DNA of 64,000 nucleotides from Streptomyces sp. Ncost-T10-10d (GCF_900091955.1 NZ_FMDF01000160.1:47136-111135); one strand, 5' to 3'. Counted from the first letter of the stretch, positions 52,748-62,178 are shown. A program made the numbers and translations. The notes: generated by a model not told the origin, from the letters alone.

Positions 52748-54073
52748 ATGGGCGTCGCGGGCCCCTTCCCCGGCTACACGGGGAGGCCCCCCGGCCCGGT
52801 CATGGACCGGGACGAGGCGGACCGTGCGCTGGCCCGGCTCGGCGCGGAGCACGAGGCGATCGAGACCTCGCTCCTCGCCCTGCAGGACCATGCGGGCCGC
52901 CGGCTCCTGGAGGGCGCCGATCTGACCGGTGTCACCAAGGAACGCTGGGCCTCCACCGAGCAGTCGATCACACTGCTGTGGGGATATTTCGACGCCTACA
53001 CGGGGGCGCTGGCCGAGGCCCGCGCGGTGCGGGCCCGTCGGCGCCACCCCAACCGGGACGACCTGGTGGCCCTCACCGAGCTGCTGCGTGGCCAGGGTGT
53101 CACCGTGGCACATGCGGCCGGCAGCCCCGATCCGTCGATCACGGGCCCGGCCAAGCTCTCCGAGCGTTTCACGCTGGAGGAGTTGGTCGCCCGGATGAAC
53201 GACCTGTACGCCCGCTCGCTGGACATGGTCGTCGCCTCCGACTCCGTGTGGTCCGCACTGCCCGCCCGGATAGATCTCCTCGCCGCCGAGCTGCACCGCA
53301 CCCGCTCGCTGGCGCACTCCGTCGGCGTCCGGCCCGGAGAGCACCCGGCGGGCGACGACCTGGAGGCGATCACCCATGAACTGACCACGCTGCGGGTCCA
53401 GGTGATCTCCGACCCGCTCGCGTTCTGGCTGTCGGGCCCCGGAAGTTCGGCGCCCGGCGGCGGACGCCCCGACACCACGCGCTACGACCGGGCGGCCCGT
53501 GCTCTGGACGACGTACGCCGCGAGATCGAGGCGGTGCTCGCGGTCCGGCAGGACGCCGAGCAGCGTCTGGTCCACCTGCGTGATGTCCTCTCCCGCGCGG
53601 ACCGCACCCTGACCGAGGCCCGGTCTGCCCGCGGCGAAGTGCTGGCGAAGATCGCCGCCTCCGAGGTGCCCGCGGTCAGCGGCCCGGCGACCGCGCTCCA
53701 GGAGCGGCTGGCCGCCGCTTCGGAGTACCGCAGGCACGCCCAGTGGCACCGGCTCTCCCCGCTCCTGGAGACGCTGGAGCGGGAGGCCGAGGAGGAATTG
53801 CTGCGGGCCCGGGAGTCGCTGACCGCGGTCACGGCCCCGCTGGCCGTACGGGCGGAGCTGCGCGGCAGGCTCGACGCGTACAAGGCGAAGGTCGCCCGGC
53901 ACGGGATGGCCGAGGACCCGCTGCTGATCGAGCGGTACGACGCGGCGCGCCGGATGCTGTGGAGCGCACCGTGCGATCTGCGGGTCGCCGCGCAGGCGGT
54001 GCTGCGCTATCAGGAAGCGGCGGCCGAAATGCTTTCCCAGCGCCGGACCTCGGGACCGGAGGACCGGCGATGA
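52748..54073 (+). CDS. Coiled-coil protein in the PknG locus
   Basis: 441 residues from ATG 52748 (GGAGAGG upstream). Nearly all helical, with long charged heptad-like stretches (YDRAARALDDVRREIEAVLA, LLETLEREAEEELLRARESL) and no signal peptide or membrane helix. Not a recognised domain family. Its place between the GlnH-like and kinase genes, co-oriented and coupled through a 22-codon ORF, suggests a scaffold or adaptor between sensor and kinase. The function is unknown. Confidence 0.72.
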   Translation: MGVAGPFPGYTGRPPGPVMDRDEADRALARLGAEHEAIETSLLALQDHAGRRLLEGADLTGVTKERWASTEQSITLLWGYFDAYTGALAEARAVRARRRHPNRDDLVALTELLRGQGVTVAHAAGSPDPSITGPAKLSERFTLEELVARMNDLYARSLDMVVASDSVWSALPARIDLLAAELHRTRSLAHSVGVRPGEHPAGDDLEAITHELTTLRVQVISDPLAFWLSGPGSSAPGGGRPDTTRYDRAARALDDVRREIEAVLAVRQDAEQRLVHLRDVLSRADRTLTEARSARGEVLAKIAASEVPAVSGPATALQERLAAASEYRRHAQWHRLSPLLETLEREAEEELLRARESLTAVTAPLAVRAELRGRLDAYKAKVARHGMAEDPLLIERYDAARRMLWSAPCDLRVAAQAVLRYQEAAAEMLSQRRTSGPEDRR

Positions 54074-54138
54074 GTACAGGCATGTGCAAGGTGGAGGGGC
54101 CGCCGCGGCGGCGGGGCGAACAGGGGGACGGACCATGA
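54070..54138 (+). CDS. 22-codon linking ORF between the coiled-coil and kinase genes
   Basis: ATG 54070 overlaps the upstream stop (ATGA) and the TGA at 54136-54138 overlaps the kinase ATG, so both ends are coupled. It encodes MSTGMCKVEGPPRRRGEQGD plus two residues. The first residues resemble the start of the kinase itself (MSTQCQRPACEG), so it may be a worn duplicate of the kinase 5' end or a translation-coupling leader. Confidence 0.4.
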   Translation: MSTGMCKVEGPPRRRGEQGDGP

Positions 54139-56915
54139 GTACGCAGTGCCAGCGCCCCGCGTGCGAGGGCAATTACGAGGACATGGGCGGCGGTGAGCTG
54201 TACTGCGACACCTGCGGTCTGGCTCCGGTCGTGTCGCCGACGGGCATGGTGAGTTCGCCGCCCACCGGGATCGCGGGCGGCGGTGGCGCGAGCAGCAGGG
54301 GCAGTCGGGGCAGCAACAGCAGTTCGCGGGCCTCGTCCCGGGCGTCCTCGCGTTCCTCCTCCCGCTCGTCGACCTCGCGGCGTTCCGTTTCGGGGCGGCT
54401 CTCGCGCTCGCTGTCCGGTGGTACCACGTCCCGTTCGGTGTCGGTCCGTTCCTCCGGTTCGTCCACGGGCGCGTCGTCCGGCCGGGGGAGGCTGGGCGCG
54501 GGCCTGGTGCAGGTGCCGGACGTGCCGCGTCCCGACCCGCGCTCCGCGGTGATGGCGAACCCGGAGGTGCCGGAGCGCAAGCGCTTCTGTTCGCGTTCGG
54601 ACTGCGGGGCCCCGGTGGGCCGGGCGCGAGGCGAACGGGCGGGCCGCACGGAGGGGTTCTGCACCAAGTGCGGCCATCCGTACTCCTTCGTGCCCAAGCT
54701 CCACGAGGGCGACATCGTGCACGGCCAGTACGAGGTCGTGGGCTGTCTGGCGCACGGCGGGCTCGGCTGGGTCTATCTCGCGGTCGACCGTGCGGTGTCC
54801 GACCGCTGGGTGGTCCTCAAGGGCCTGCTCGACACGGGTGACCAGGACGCCATGGCGGCCGCCATCTCGGAGCGCCGCTTCCTCGCCGAGATCGAGCACT
54901 CCAACATCGTCCGGATCTACAACTTCGTCGAGCATCTCGACCAGCGCACCGGTTCGCTCGACGGCTACATCGTGATGGAGTACGTCGGCGGCAAGGCGCT
55001 CAAGGAGATCGCGAACGAGCGCCGTACCCCGGCCGGGAAGCGCGATCCGCTGCCGGTCGAGCAGGCGTGCGCGTACGGCATCGAGGCGCTGGAGGCGCTC
55101 GGCCATCTGCACAGCCGCAACCTGCTGTACTGCGACTTCAAGGTCGACAACGCGATCCAGACCGAGGACCAGCTGAAGCTGATCGACATGGGCGCGGTCC
55201 GCAGAATGGACGACGACGAGTCGGCCATCTACGGCACGGTGGGGTATCAGGCGCCGGAGGTCGCGGAGGTCGGCCCTTCGGTCGCCTCCGATCTGTACAC
55301 GGTCGCGCGGACGCTCGCGGTGCTCACCTTCGACTTCCAGGGCTACACCAACGTCTTCGTGGACTCGCTGCCGGATCCGGACAACATCGAGGTGTTCCGG
55401 ACCTATGAGTCGTTCTACCGGCTGCTGGTGCGGGCCACCGACCCGGATCCGGCGCGGCGGTTCGCCTCTGCGGCGGAGATGGCGGAGCAGCTGACGGGTG
55501 TGCTGCGCGAGGTGGTGTCGCTGCAGACGGGGCGGCCGCGGCCTGCGCTGTCGACGCTGTTCGGTACGGAAGTACGGGTCACGGACACGCAGTTGTTCGC
55601 CGAGCTGACGGACGATGTGTCGCGGCTGGGGGCACGGGCTGCCGCTCCGGCGCCCTCAGGACGCTTCGGGCGGCGGCGGAACGGGTCGGTGGCCGGTGCG
55701 GCCCCGGGCACAGCCGCCGTGCCGCCCACGGGGGCGGGCGCACTGCCCGCGGGTGCTCCGCCCGTACCCGGGTACGCCGCGGCGGGTGCCGGTCCGCTGA
55801 CCGCGCCGCCCACCCACGTACAGGCGGGCAACGGGGCGGGCCGGAGCGGTGCGGCCGTCTCGTACGCGCAGACCCGGGCAGCGATTCCGGCCCCCCGTGT
55901 CCCGGCCGCCGATCCCGGTACGCAGCCGGGGCCGTACGTCCCGAACGGCCCCCGGCTGGCCGGGCTCGACGCACGGGCCACCTCGCTCGCACTGCCCGTG
56001 CCCCGGGTCGACGCGAGCGACCCCAACGCGGGCTTCCTCGCCGGACTGATGGCCACCGCCCCCGCCGAACTGATTGCCGCATTGAACGCCGTACCCGCGG
56101 CCTCGCTGGAGACCCGGCTGCGTGAGCTGCGTGCCCGTCTGGAGATGCACGAACTCGGGTCTGCGGGGCAGACCCTGACGGCGCTGGAGGGCCAGTACGC
56201 GGACGACTGGCGGGTCGTCTGGTACCGCGGTGTCACCTCGCTGGTGACCGGTGACAACGAGAACGCGGCGCTCTCCTTCGACGCGGTGTACGACGCGTTC
56301 CCCGGCGAGCCGGCGCCCAAGCTGGCGCTGGGGATCTGCGCGGAGGTCCTGGGCCAGCTGGACAACGCCGCCGAGTACTACCGCCTGGTGTGGACGACCG
56401 ACCCGAGCTTCGTCAGCGCCGCATTCGGCCTGGCCCGGGTGCAGATCGCCGCCGGGGACCGGGTCGGCGCCGTGACGACGCTGGAGTCCGTGCCGGAGGC
56501 GTCGATCCACTACACGGCGGCCAGGGTCGCCGCGGTGCGGGCGCGGCTGCGTGAACGGTCCCCGGACGAGCCGCTGATCGCCGATCTGACGGCCGCCGCC
56601 GACCAGGTCTCGGGGCTGGCCGGTTTCGGTCTGGACGCGGTGCGCCGCGAGCAGTTGTCGACAGAGGTGCTGGGGACGGCGCTCGACTGGGTACTCTCCG
56701 GTAGTCCAAAGGCTCTGCCCTCGGCCCCGCAGCCGCACGCGTCTGCCGGGTCGCCCGGGCCGAGAACGCTGCTCGGCAGTGAGTTGGACGAACGCGGCCT
56801 GCGGTTCGGGCTGGAGCATTCGTACCGGATACTCGCCCGGCTTGCAGAGCCCGGCGACGAGAGGATCGAACTGGTGGAGCGGGCCAACCGTTTCCGCCCC
56901 CGGACGTGGGTGTGA
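54135..56915 (+). CDS. pknG: PknG-like serine/threonine protein kinase
   Basis: 926 residues. Order: zinc-ribbon CQRPACEGN ... YCDTCG (residues 5-32), a Ser-rich linker, a second ribbon FCSRSDCG ... FCTKCG (about 150-185), kinase domain (about 195-465), a Pro/Ala-rich linker, and a C-terminal TPR region (about 650-860). Kinase signs: glycine loop HGGLGWVYLAVD, Lys in VVLKGLL, catalytic loop LLYCDFKVDN and LIDMGAVRR (DMG for DFG). The HRD Arg is absent, as in PknG (not an RD kinase), so no activation-loop phosphorylation is expected. It is cytosolic. It overlaps the PP2C gene by four bases. Confidence 0.88.
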   Translation: MSTQCQRPACEGNYEDMGGGELYCDTCGLAPVVSPTGMVSSPPTGIAGGGGASSRGSRGSNSSSRASSRASSRSSSRSSTSRRSVSGRLSRSLSGGTTSRSVSVRSSGSSTGASSGRGRLGAGLVQVPDVPRPDPRSAVMANPEVPERKRFCSRSDCGAPVGRARGERAGRTEGFCTKCGHPYSFVPKLHEGDIVHGQYEVVGCLAHGGLGWVYLAVDRAVSDRWVVLKGLLDTGDQDAMAAAISERRFLAEIEHSNIVRIYNFVEHLDQRTGSLDGYIVMEYVGGKALKEIANERRTPAGKRDPLPVEQACAYGIEALEALGHLHSRNLLYCDFKVDNAIQTEDQLKLIDMGAVRRMDDDESAIYGTVGYQAPEVAEVGPSVASDLYTVARTLAVLTFDFQGYTNVFVDSLPDPDNIEVFRTYESFYRLLVRATDPDPARRFASAAEMAEQLTGVLREVVSLQTGRPRPALSTLFGTEVRVTDTQLFAELTDDVSRLGARAAAPAPSGRFGRRRNGSVAGAAPGTAAVPPTGAGALPAGAPPVPGYAAAGAGPLTAPPTHVQAGNGAGRSGAAVSYAQTRAAIPAPRVPAADPGTQPGPYVPNGPRLAGLDARATSLALPVPRVDASDPNAGFLAGLMATAPAELIAALNAVPAASLETRLRELRARLEMHELGSAGQTLTALEGQYADDWRVVWYRGVTSLVTGDNENAALSFDAVYDAFPGEPAPKLALGICAEVLGQLDNAAEYYRLVWTTDPSFVSAAFGLARVQIAAGDRVGAVTTLESVPEASIHYTAARVAAVRARLRERSPDEPLIADLTAAADQVSGLAGFGLDAVRREQLSTEVLGTALDWVLSGSPKALPSAPQPHASAGSPGPRTLLGSELDERGLRFGLEHSYRILARLAEPGDERIELVERANRFRPRTWV

Positions 56916-58210
56916 AAATGTCGCAGAAGCCCCAGGAGACGGCCTTGTCGAAGTGCCCCGGCTGCGAGGAGCCGCTGGAGCCGGGGGACCTGTTCTGTGG
57001 TGCGTGCGGGTACGACCTGTCGGCCGTGCCCGAACCGCCGCAGGACCACCCGACGATCGCCATGGCCGTGCCGGCGGAGAACGGCGCGGCGGCCGCCCCC
57101 CGCACTCCGGCGGCCCGCCCGGCAGCGGTCCGGTTCGACGAGCCGGGCGGATCGGGCGACTTCGAGCTGGCCGCGCCCGGGGTCGCGCCCGCATCCACGC
57201 CGTCCGCCGAGGTGTCTGCGTCCGCACCCGACCCCCGTACCTCTGCCGCGGAGCTGCTGTCCACGCCACCGGCCGGCACCAAACTGTGTGTGGCCTGTCG
57301 CGCCGGTCGGGTCGACGACGACGGCTATTGCGAGAACTGCGGTCACGCCCAGCCGCGCGAGCGCGACCACATGGAGCAGGAACTCGGTTCGGTGGCCGCC
57401 GTCAGCGACCGGGGCCTGCGCCACCACCGCAACGAGGACTCGTTCGCGGTGTCGACCACCGCCCTGCCCGACGGTTCACCGGCCGTCGTCGCGATCGTCT
57501 GTGACGGCGTCTCGTCGGCGAGCCGCCCCGACGAGGCGTCGGCGGCCGCCGCGAGCGCCGCCAACGAAGCGCTTCTGGAGTCGCTGCCGCGCGGCACCCA
57601 TCCGCAACAGGCGATGCACGAGGCGATCGTCGCGGCCTCGGAGTCGGTCAACTCCTTGGCCGAGGAGCCCGGCCAGTCCATGGAGCACGATCCGCACCGC
57701 CACCGGAACGCCCCGGCGTGCACCCTGGTCGGCGCGGTGATGGCGGGCGGTCTGCTGGTCGTCGGCTGGGTCGGCGACAGCCGCGTCTACTGGGTGCCGG
57801 ACGACCGCACCAACCCGCCCGCCCGGCTGACCGAGGACGACTCCTGGGCCGCGCAGATGGTGGCGGCGGGCCTGATGAACGAGGCCGAGGCGTACGCGGA
57901 CGAGCGCGCCCACGCCATCACGGGCTGGCTCGGCGCCGACGCGTACGAACTGGAGCCGCACACCGCTTCCTTCAAACCGGACCGGTCCGGTCTCGTGGTG
58001 GTGTGCACGGACGGCCTGTGGAACTACGCGGAATCGGCGGCCGAGATGGCCGCGGCGGTGCCGGCCGATGCGCAACTGCGGCCGTTGCACGGTGCCCAGG
58101 TGCTGGTGGGTCATGCGCTCGACGGTGGGGGCCACGACAACGTAACAGTGGCTCTGCTGCCGTTCGCGGTACCGCCTCAGGGGGCAGGATCGGCCTGCGG
58201 CACCACATGA
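56912..58210 (+). CDS. PP2C-type protein phosphatase with two zinc ribbons
   Basis: 432 residues from GTG 56912, which overlaps the kinase stop (GTGA); ATG 56918 is an alternative. Two N-terminal ribbons, CPGCEEPLEPGDLFCGACG (about residues 14-34) and CVACRAGRVDDDGYCENCG (about 128-148), come before the PP2C domain. Metal-site motifs: DRGLRHHRNEDSFAV, AIVCDGVSSASR, GWVGDSRVYWV, VVVCTDGLWNYAE and GGHDNVTVALLPF. It probably removes phosphates from targets of the adjacent kinase. It is cytosolic and coupled in translation with the kinase gene. Confidence 0.88.
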   Translation: MKMSQKPQETALSKCPGCEEPLEPGDLFCGACGYDLSAVPEPPQDHPTIAMAVPAENGAAAAPRTPAARPAAVRFDEPGGSGDFELAAPGVAPASTPSAEVSASAPDPRTSAAELLSTPPAGTKLCVACRAGRVDDDGYCENCGHAQPRERDHMEQELGSVAAVSDRGLRHHRNEDSFAVSTTALPDGSPAVVAIVCDGVSSASRPDEASAAAASAANEALLESLPRGTHPQQAMHEAIVAASESVNSLAEEPGQSMEHDPHRHRNAPACTLVGAVMAGGLLVVGWVGDSRVYWVPDDRTNPPARLTEDDSWAAQMVAAGLMNEAEAYADERAHAITGWLGADAYELEPHTASFKPDRSGLVVVCTDGLWNYAESAAEMAAAVPADAQLRPLHGAQVLVGHALDGGGHDNVTVALLPFAVPPQGAGSACGTT

Positions 58211-58270
58211 GTCCCGTTCCGTAACGCTTGATTCCGTTTCTGTCCACCCACCCCACCCCTGACACCCTCG

Positions 58271-58310
58271 CCCGCGTTCACCCGCGTTCACCCGCGTTCG
58301 CCCGCATTTC
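58271..58310. repeat. Four tandem 10-bp units upstream of the VWA gene
   Basis: CCCGCGTTCA, CCCGCGTTCA, CCCGCGTTCG and CCCGCATTTC lie end to end in the 152-base gap before the VWA gene. The period of about one helical turn would place bound proteins on one face of the DNA. Confidence 0.6.
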
Positions 58311-58362
58311 TGCCCTCACAGCTGTCTTCATCTGACACCTGGAGCCTCAAGGAGCCGATCAG

Positions 58363-59721
58363 ATGGCCAACTTCTCCAAGTCGAACGTGCCGCAGTTCTC
58401 CGTCGAGGTGTACCAGAACGAATATCTGCCGGAGGGCGGTCGCGAGGTCAACGCGATCGTCACGGTCACCTCGACCGGAGGCGGTACCACCGGCGGCGTC
58501 CCGCTGTCCGGTGCGGCCGCGACGCCCACGCACGTACCGGGACAGGCGTCGAAAGCCGCCGTGGTGATCATGGTCGACTGCTCCGGTTCGATGGACTATC
58601 CGCCGACGAAGATGCGCAACGCCCGCGATGCGACGGCCGCGGCCATCGACACCCTTCGCGACGGCACCTCGTTCGCCGTGGTCGGCGGTACACACGTCGC
58701 CAAGGAGGTCTACCCGGGCAACGGAGGGCTCGCCGTCGCCGATGCGCGGACCAGGGCCCGGGCGAAGGAGGCCCTGCGTGCGCTCAGCGCCGGTGGCGGT
58801 ACGGCGATCGGCACCTGGCTGCGGCTGACGGACCGGCTGCTCGGCGCCGCCGATGTGGAGATCCGACACGGCATCCTCCTCACCGACGGCCGCAACGAGC
58901 ACGAGGCACCGGAGGATCTGCGGGCCGCGCTCGAATCCTGCGCGGGCCGCTTCACCTGTGACGCCCGTGGTGTCGGCACCGACTGGGAGGTGAAAGAGGT
59001 CACAGCCATAGCCTCCGCGCTGCTCGGCACGGCCGACATCGTCGCCGACCCGGCGGGGCTGGCCGCGGACTTCACGCAGATGATGGAGAACGCGATGGGC
59101 AAGGAGGTCGCGGATGTCGCGCTGCGGCTCTGGACGCCCGTCGGGGTCGAGATCAAGTTTGTGAAACAGGTCGCACCGACGGTCGTCGATCTGACCGACC
59201 GCCGCACCGGGGCGGGCCCTCGCGCCGGGGACTATCCCACGGGTTCCTGGGGGGACGAGTCCCGCGACTACCACGTGTGCGTGCAGGTGCCGCAGGCCGG
59301 CATCGGGCAGGAGATGCTGGCGTCCAGGGTCTCGCTGATCCTCCCCGACCCGTCGGGCGGGGCCCCGCAGACCCTTTCGCAGGGCCTGGTACGGGCGGTG
59401 TGGACGGAAGACATGGTGGCGTCCACCTCGATCAACCCGCAGGTCGCGCACTACACGGGCCAGGCGGAACTGGCACAAGTCATCCAGCAGGGGCTCGATG
59501 CCCGCAAGTCGGGAGACTTCGACGGCGCGACGGCGAAACTGGGCCGCGCGGTGCAGCTGGCATCGGCGTCCGGGAACGAGGACACTGCGAAATTGCTTTC
59601 GAAGGTGGTGGACGTCGTCGATGCCGCGACCGGTACTGTGCGACTGAAGGCGAAGGTCGCGGAAGCCGACTCGATGACACTCGAAACACGCTCGACCAAG
59701 ACCGTTCGCGTCAAGAAATAA
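58363..59721 (+). CDS. VWA domain protein of the PknG locus
   Basis: 452 residues. An N-terminal beta domain starts MANFSKSNVPQFSVEVYQNE. The von Willebrand A domain follows, with the metal site VVIMVDCSGSMD (DxSxS), a Thr in GGGTAIGTWL and Asp in ILLTDGRNE. A C-terminal helical region (QQGLDARKSGDFDGATAKLG) looks TPR-like. No signal peptide, so it is cytosolic. VWA proteins form metal-dependent complexes; next to kinase, phosphatase and FHA genes a phosphorylation-controlled assembly factor is likely. GGAGCC precedes the ATG. Confidence 0.82.
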   Translation: MANFSKSNVPQFSVEVYQNEYLPEGGREVNAIVTVTSTGGGTTGGVPLSGAAATPTHVPGQASKAAVVIMVDCSGSMDYPPTKMRNARDATAAAIDTLRDGTSFAVVGGTHVAKEVYPGNGGLAVADARTRARAKEALRALSAGGGTAIGTWLRLTDRLLGAADVEIRHGILLTDGRNEHEAPEDLRAALESCAGRFTCDARGVGTDWEVKEVTAIASALLGTADIVADPAGLAADFTQMMENAMGKEVADVALRLWTPVGVEIKFVKQVAPTVVDLTDRRTGAGPRAGDYPTGSWGDESRDYHVCVQVPQAGIGQEMLASRVSLILPDPSGGAPQTLSQGLVRAVWTEDMVASTSINPQVAHYTGQAELAQVIQQGLDARKSGDFDGATAKLGRAVQLASASGNEDTAKLLSKVVDVVDAATGTVRLKAKVAEADSMTLETRSTKTVRVKK

Positions 59722-59831
59722 CCACACAGCCGCACAGCCGAGCCGCCCGGCCGGAGCGATCCGCCGGGTGGCGAAGAGCAAGGAAAAAATGACGGCCCCA
59801 GGGCCGGACGAGGAGAGGGGGAAGCGCCGAC

Positions 59832-61034
59832 ATGCCGACATGCCCGAACGGACACCAGTCGGGTTCCGATGACTGGTGCGAGGTCTGCGGCCATCGCATG
59901 GCCGGGGCGGGCGCGCCTGCGGGTGCGGTCCCTCCGCCGCCTCCCCCGCCGCCCGCTCCCGGTTACGGCCGCCCGCAGGGCCCCGATGCGACCCAGCAGG
60001 CCGAGCTCTGCCCGCAGTGCCGCACGCCGCGTGAGCCCATGGCGCCGTTCTGCGAGGAGTGCCGCTGGAACTTCCTCACGAACACCGCGACGTCGTACAC
60101 GCCGCTGGCGCCGTCCCACAGCCTTCCCGGCCCTCCGGCCGGTCTCAACCTGCCGCCCGGCTTCCAGGCACAGCAGCCGCCGGGCCCTCAGCAGCAGCGT
60201 GATCCGTTTGAGTACCAGGGCTCGCGGCCCTCGCAGGTGAACCGCCCGGCCGAACCGCTCTCCCCCGACCAGGGAAGCCGGCCCGGGCCGCCCCCGGCAC
60301 CGGGCCCGCAGTCACCGCAGCCGCCGCATCCGTTCCAGCAGCAGGGGCCGCCGCCTCCGCCGTCCTTCCAGCAGCAGGCCCCGCCGCCCCCGCCGTTCCA
60401 GCAGCAGGCCCCGCCGCCGTTCCAGCAGCAGTCGGCGCCGCCCGCATTCGAGCGGCCCGGTCCATCCGTCCCGCAGGCCCCCCAGCCACCGGCCCCGCCG
60501 CAGGGGCCGCAGTCCGGCGATGACGACGACTGGATGCTGTCGCCGCCGTCCCTGAAGCAGGCACCGCAGCCGCCGGCCCCGGCGCAGCAGCAGCCGCCGT
60601 TCCCGGGTCAGAACCAGAACCAGCCGCCCGCGACCTGGACCGCGGTCATCGCCCCGGACCGTGAGTACTTCCTGGCGATGATGCAGCGCAGCGGTCCCGA
60701 GGCGACCGGGCTCAACCTGCCCGCGTACTCCCCGGAACAGCAGCTTTCGCTGACCGGCAACCAGATCACCATCGGTCGCCGCAGGCACAGCACCGGCGAG
60801 TCCCCCGACATCGATCTGTCCGTTCCGCCGGAGGACCCGGGCGTCTCGCACCAGCACGCGGTGCTGGTGCAGCAGCCCGACGGCAGCTGGGCCGTGGTCG
60901 ACCAGAACTCCACCAACGGCACCACGCTCAACGGCGCCGAGGACCCGATCCAGCCCTATGTCCCCGTCCCGCTCCAGGACGGCGACCAGGTGCACGTCGG
61001 GGCGTGGACGACGATCACGATCCGCCGGGACTGA
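59832..61034 (+). CDS. FHA domain protein with N-terminal zinc ribbons
   Basis: 400 residues. Zinc ribbons CPNGHQSGSDDWCEVCGH (residues 4-21) and CPQCRTPREPMAPFCEECRW (about 60-80) are followed by a long Pro/Gln-rich linker with repeated FQQQ-PPPP units (about residues 100-250). The C-terminal FHA domain (about 310-398) has ITIGRRRHS, SHQHAVLV and NSTNGTTLN, the phosphothreonine-binding loops. By analogy with GarA/OdhI, the FHA target of mycobacterial PknG, it may be a substrate or reader of the adjacent kinase. It is the last gene of the locus. Confidence 0.85.
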   Translation: MPTCPNGHQSGSDDWCEVCGHRMAGAGAPAGAVPPPPPPPPAPGYGRPQGPDATQQAELCPQCRTPREPMAPFCEECRWNFLTNTATSYTPLAPSHSLPGPPAGLNLPPGFQAQQPPGPQQQRDPFEYQGSRPSQVNRPAEPLSPDQGSRPGPPPAPGPQSPQPPHPFQQQGPPPPPSFQQQAPPPPPFQQQAPPPFQQQSAPPAFERPGPSVPQAPQPPAPPQGPQSGDDDDWMLSPPSLKQAPQPPAPAQQQPPFPGQNQNQPPATWTAVIAPDREYFLAMMQRSGPEATGLNLPAYSPEQQLSLTGNQITIGRRRHSTGESPDIDLSVPPEDPGVSHQHAVLVQQPDGSWAVVDQNSTNGTTLNGAEDPIQPYVPVPLQDGDQVHVGAWTTITIRRD

Positions 61035-61040
61035 CCCGCG

Positions 61041-62024
61041 CTACCCGCTGGGCAGTGGCCAGGCGTACGGCCCTTCGGGGTCGTCCAGCCAGGCCCACTG
61101 CCGCCCGTCCCGGACCGTGATGCCGAACCTCTCCCGCTCGGGGCGCCGTTCGCGCTGCCAGAGGGAGAGGGCCTCGCGCGGGTCGAGGGTGGCCTCGGTC
61201 AGCGTCAGCAGGAACTGGAAGAGTTCGTTCTCGCTGACGCGCCTCGGCAGCGCGCCGGTGTGCGGACGCCGCACGGGCCGCGGCGGTGTGCCGCGCAGCG
61301 GTACGAAGTACGCGGGCGTGTGCAGGAACCGGCCCTCGGCGTACTTCCCGTGCACCCCTTCGCGTACCTGCAGCGCGATCAGTCCGGTGGCGAACGGCGC
61401 CAGTATCCGTGCGCCGGGCGTGCACTGGTCCAGCCAGGCCTTCGGTACGCACGGCAGGGTGCAGGTCGCGATGATCCGGTCGTACGGGCCGCGCGGGGGC
61501 CAGCCCCGCGCCCCGTCCCCGGTGATCACCACCGGGCGGTATCCGGCCGCCGCCAGATGCCGGCGGGCCGACTCGGTGATCTCCGGGTCGAGGTCGACGG
61601 TGGTCACGGCGTCGTCACCGAGCCGGTGGGCGAGCAGCGCCGCGTTGTAGCCGCTGCCCGCGCCGATCTCCAGGACCCGCTGCCCCTCCCGTACGTCCAG
61701 CTCTTCGAGCATCCGGGCCATCAGCGACGGCTGGCTGCTCGACGAGATCAGCTCACCGTCCCTGATCCGGGTGGCCAGCGCCCCGTCCGCATACGCCCCG
61801 TGCAGCCACTGGGCCCGCCTGACCGGGTCGGGGTCCTCGCACCACAGGCGGTCGAATCCACCGGCCACGAAGTAGTACGGCACGAACAGATGCCGCGGCA
61901 CCTCCTCGAACGCGGCCAGCCATCGCGGGTCGCCCAGCGCCCCACCGGCCACGATCCCGCGCACCATGGCCCATCGCTCCTCGGCAGCGGCCGCGGCGAA
62001 CCGATCCGGGTACGCGTCGTCCAT
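61041..62024 (-). CDS. Protein-L-isoaspartate O-methyltransferase-like protein
   Basis: 327 residues from ATG 62024 (GGAAGGTGGAGG upstream; the frame is open to 62201). The PCMT fold: EVPRHLFVPYY, GELISSSSQPSLMARMLEEL, the SAM motif VLEIGAGSGYNAALLAHRLG, and DLDPEITESARRHL. It transfers methyl from SAM to isoaspartate in damaged proteins, or in related forms to peptide carboxylates in RiPP pathways; here no RiPP genes adjoin. A C-terminal extension of about 100 residues is present. It is convergent to the FHA gene and divergent from the globin gene. Confidence 0.82.
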   Translation of the reverse strand: MDDAYPDRFAAAAAEERWAMVRGIVAGGALGDPRWLAAFEEVPRHLFVPYYFVAGGFDRLWCEDPDPVRRAQWLHGAYADGALATRIRDGELISSSSQPSLMARMLEELDVREGQRVLEIGAGSGYNAALLAHRLGDDAVTTVDLDPEITESARRHLAAAGYRPVVITGDGARGWPPRGPYDRIIATCTLPCVPKAWLDQCTPGARILAPFATGLIALQVREGVHGKYAEGRFLHTPAYFVPLRGTPPRPVRRPHTGALPRRVSENELFQFLLTLTEATLDPREALSLWQRERRPERERFGITVRDGRQWAWLDDPEGPYAWPLPSG

Positions 62025-62178
62025 ACCTCCACCTTCCTGCGCCGGGGGCCCCGGGGCCAGGAACCGGGCCGGGTCCGGGCCGTCCCGTTGCGGACGCCGT
62101 GCGGTGGTCGGCGGCCCGGCGGGAGGACCGGGACCTAGGACCCAGGTCCTCGGCCGGTGCGTCTGCGACGATGGACGG

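Noticed and set aside
60331..60440. Repetitive FQQQ-PPPP DNA as a possible CRISPR-like array
   Set aside because: The units are short, irregular and within the coding linker of the FHA protein.
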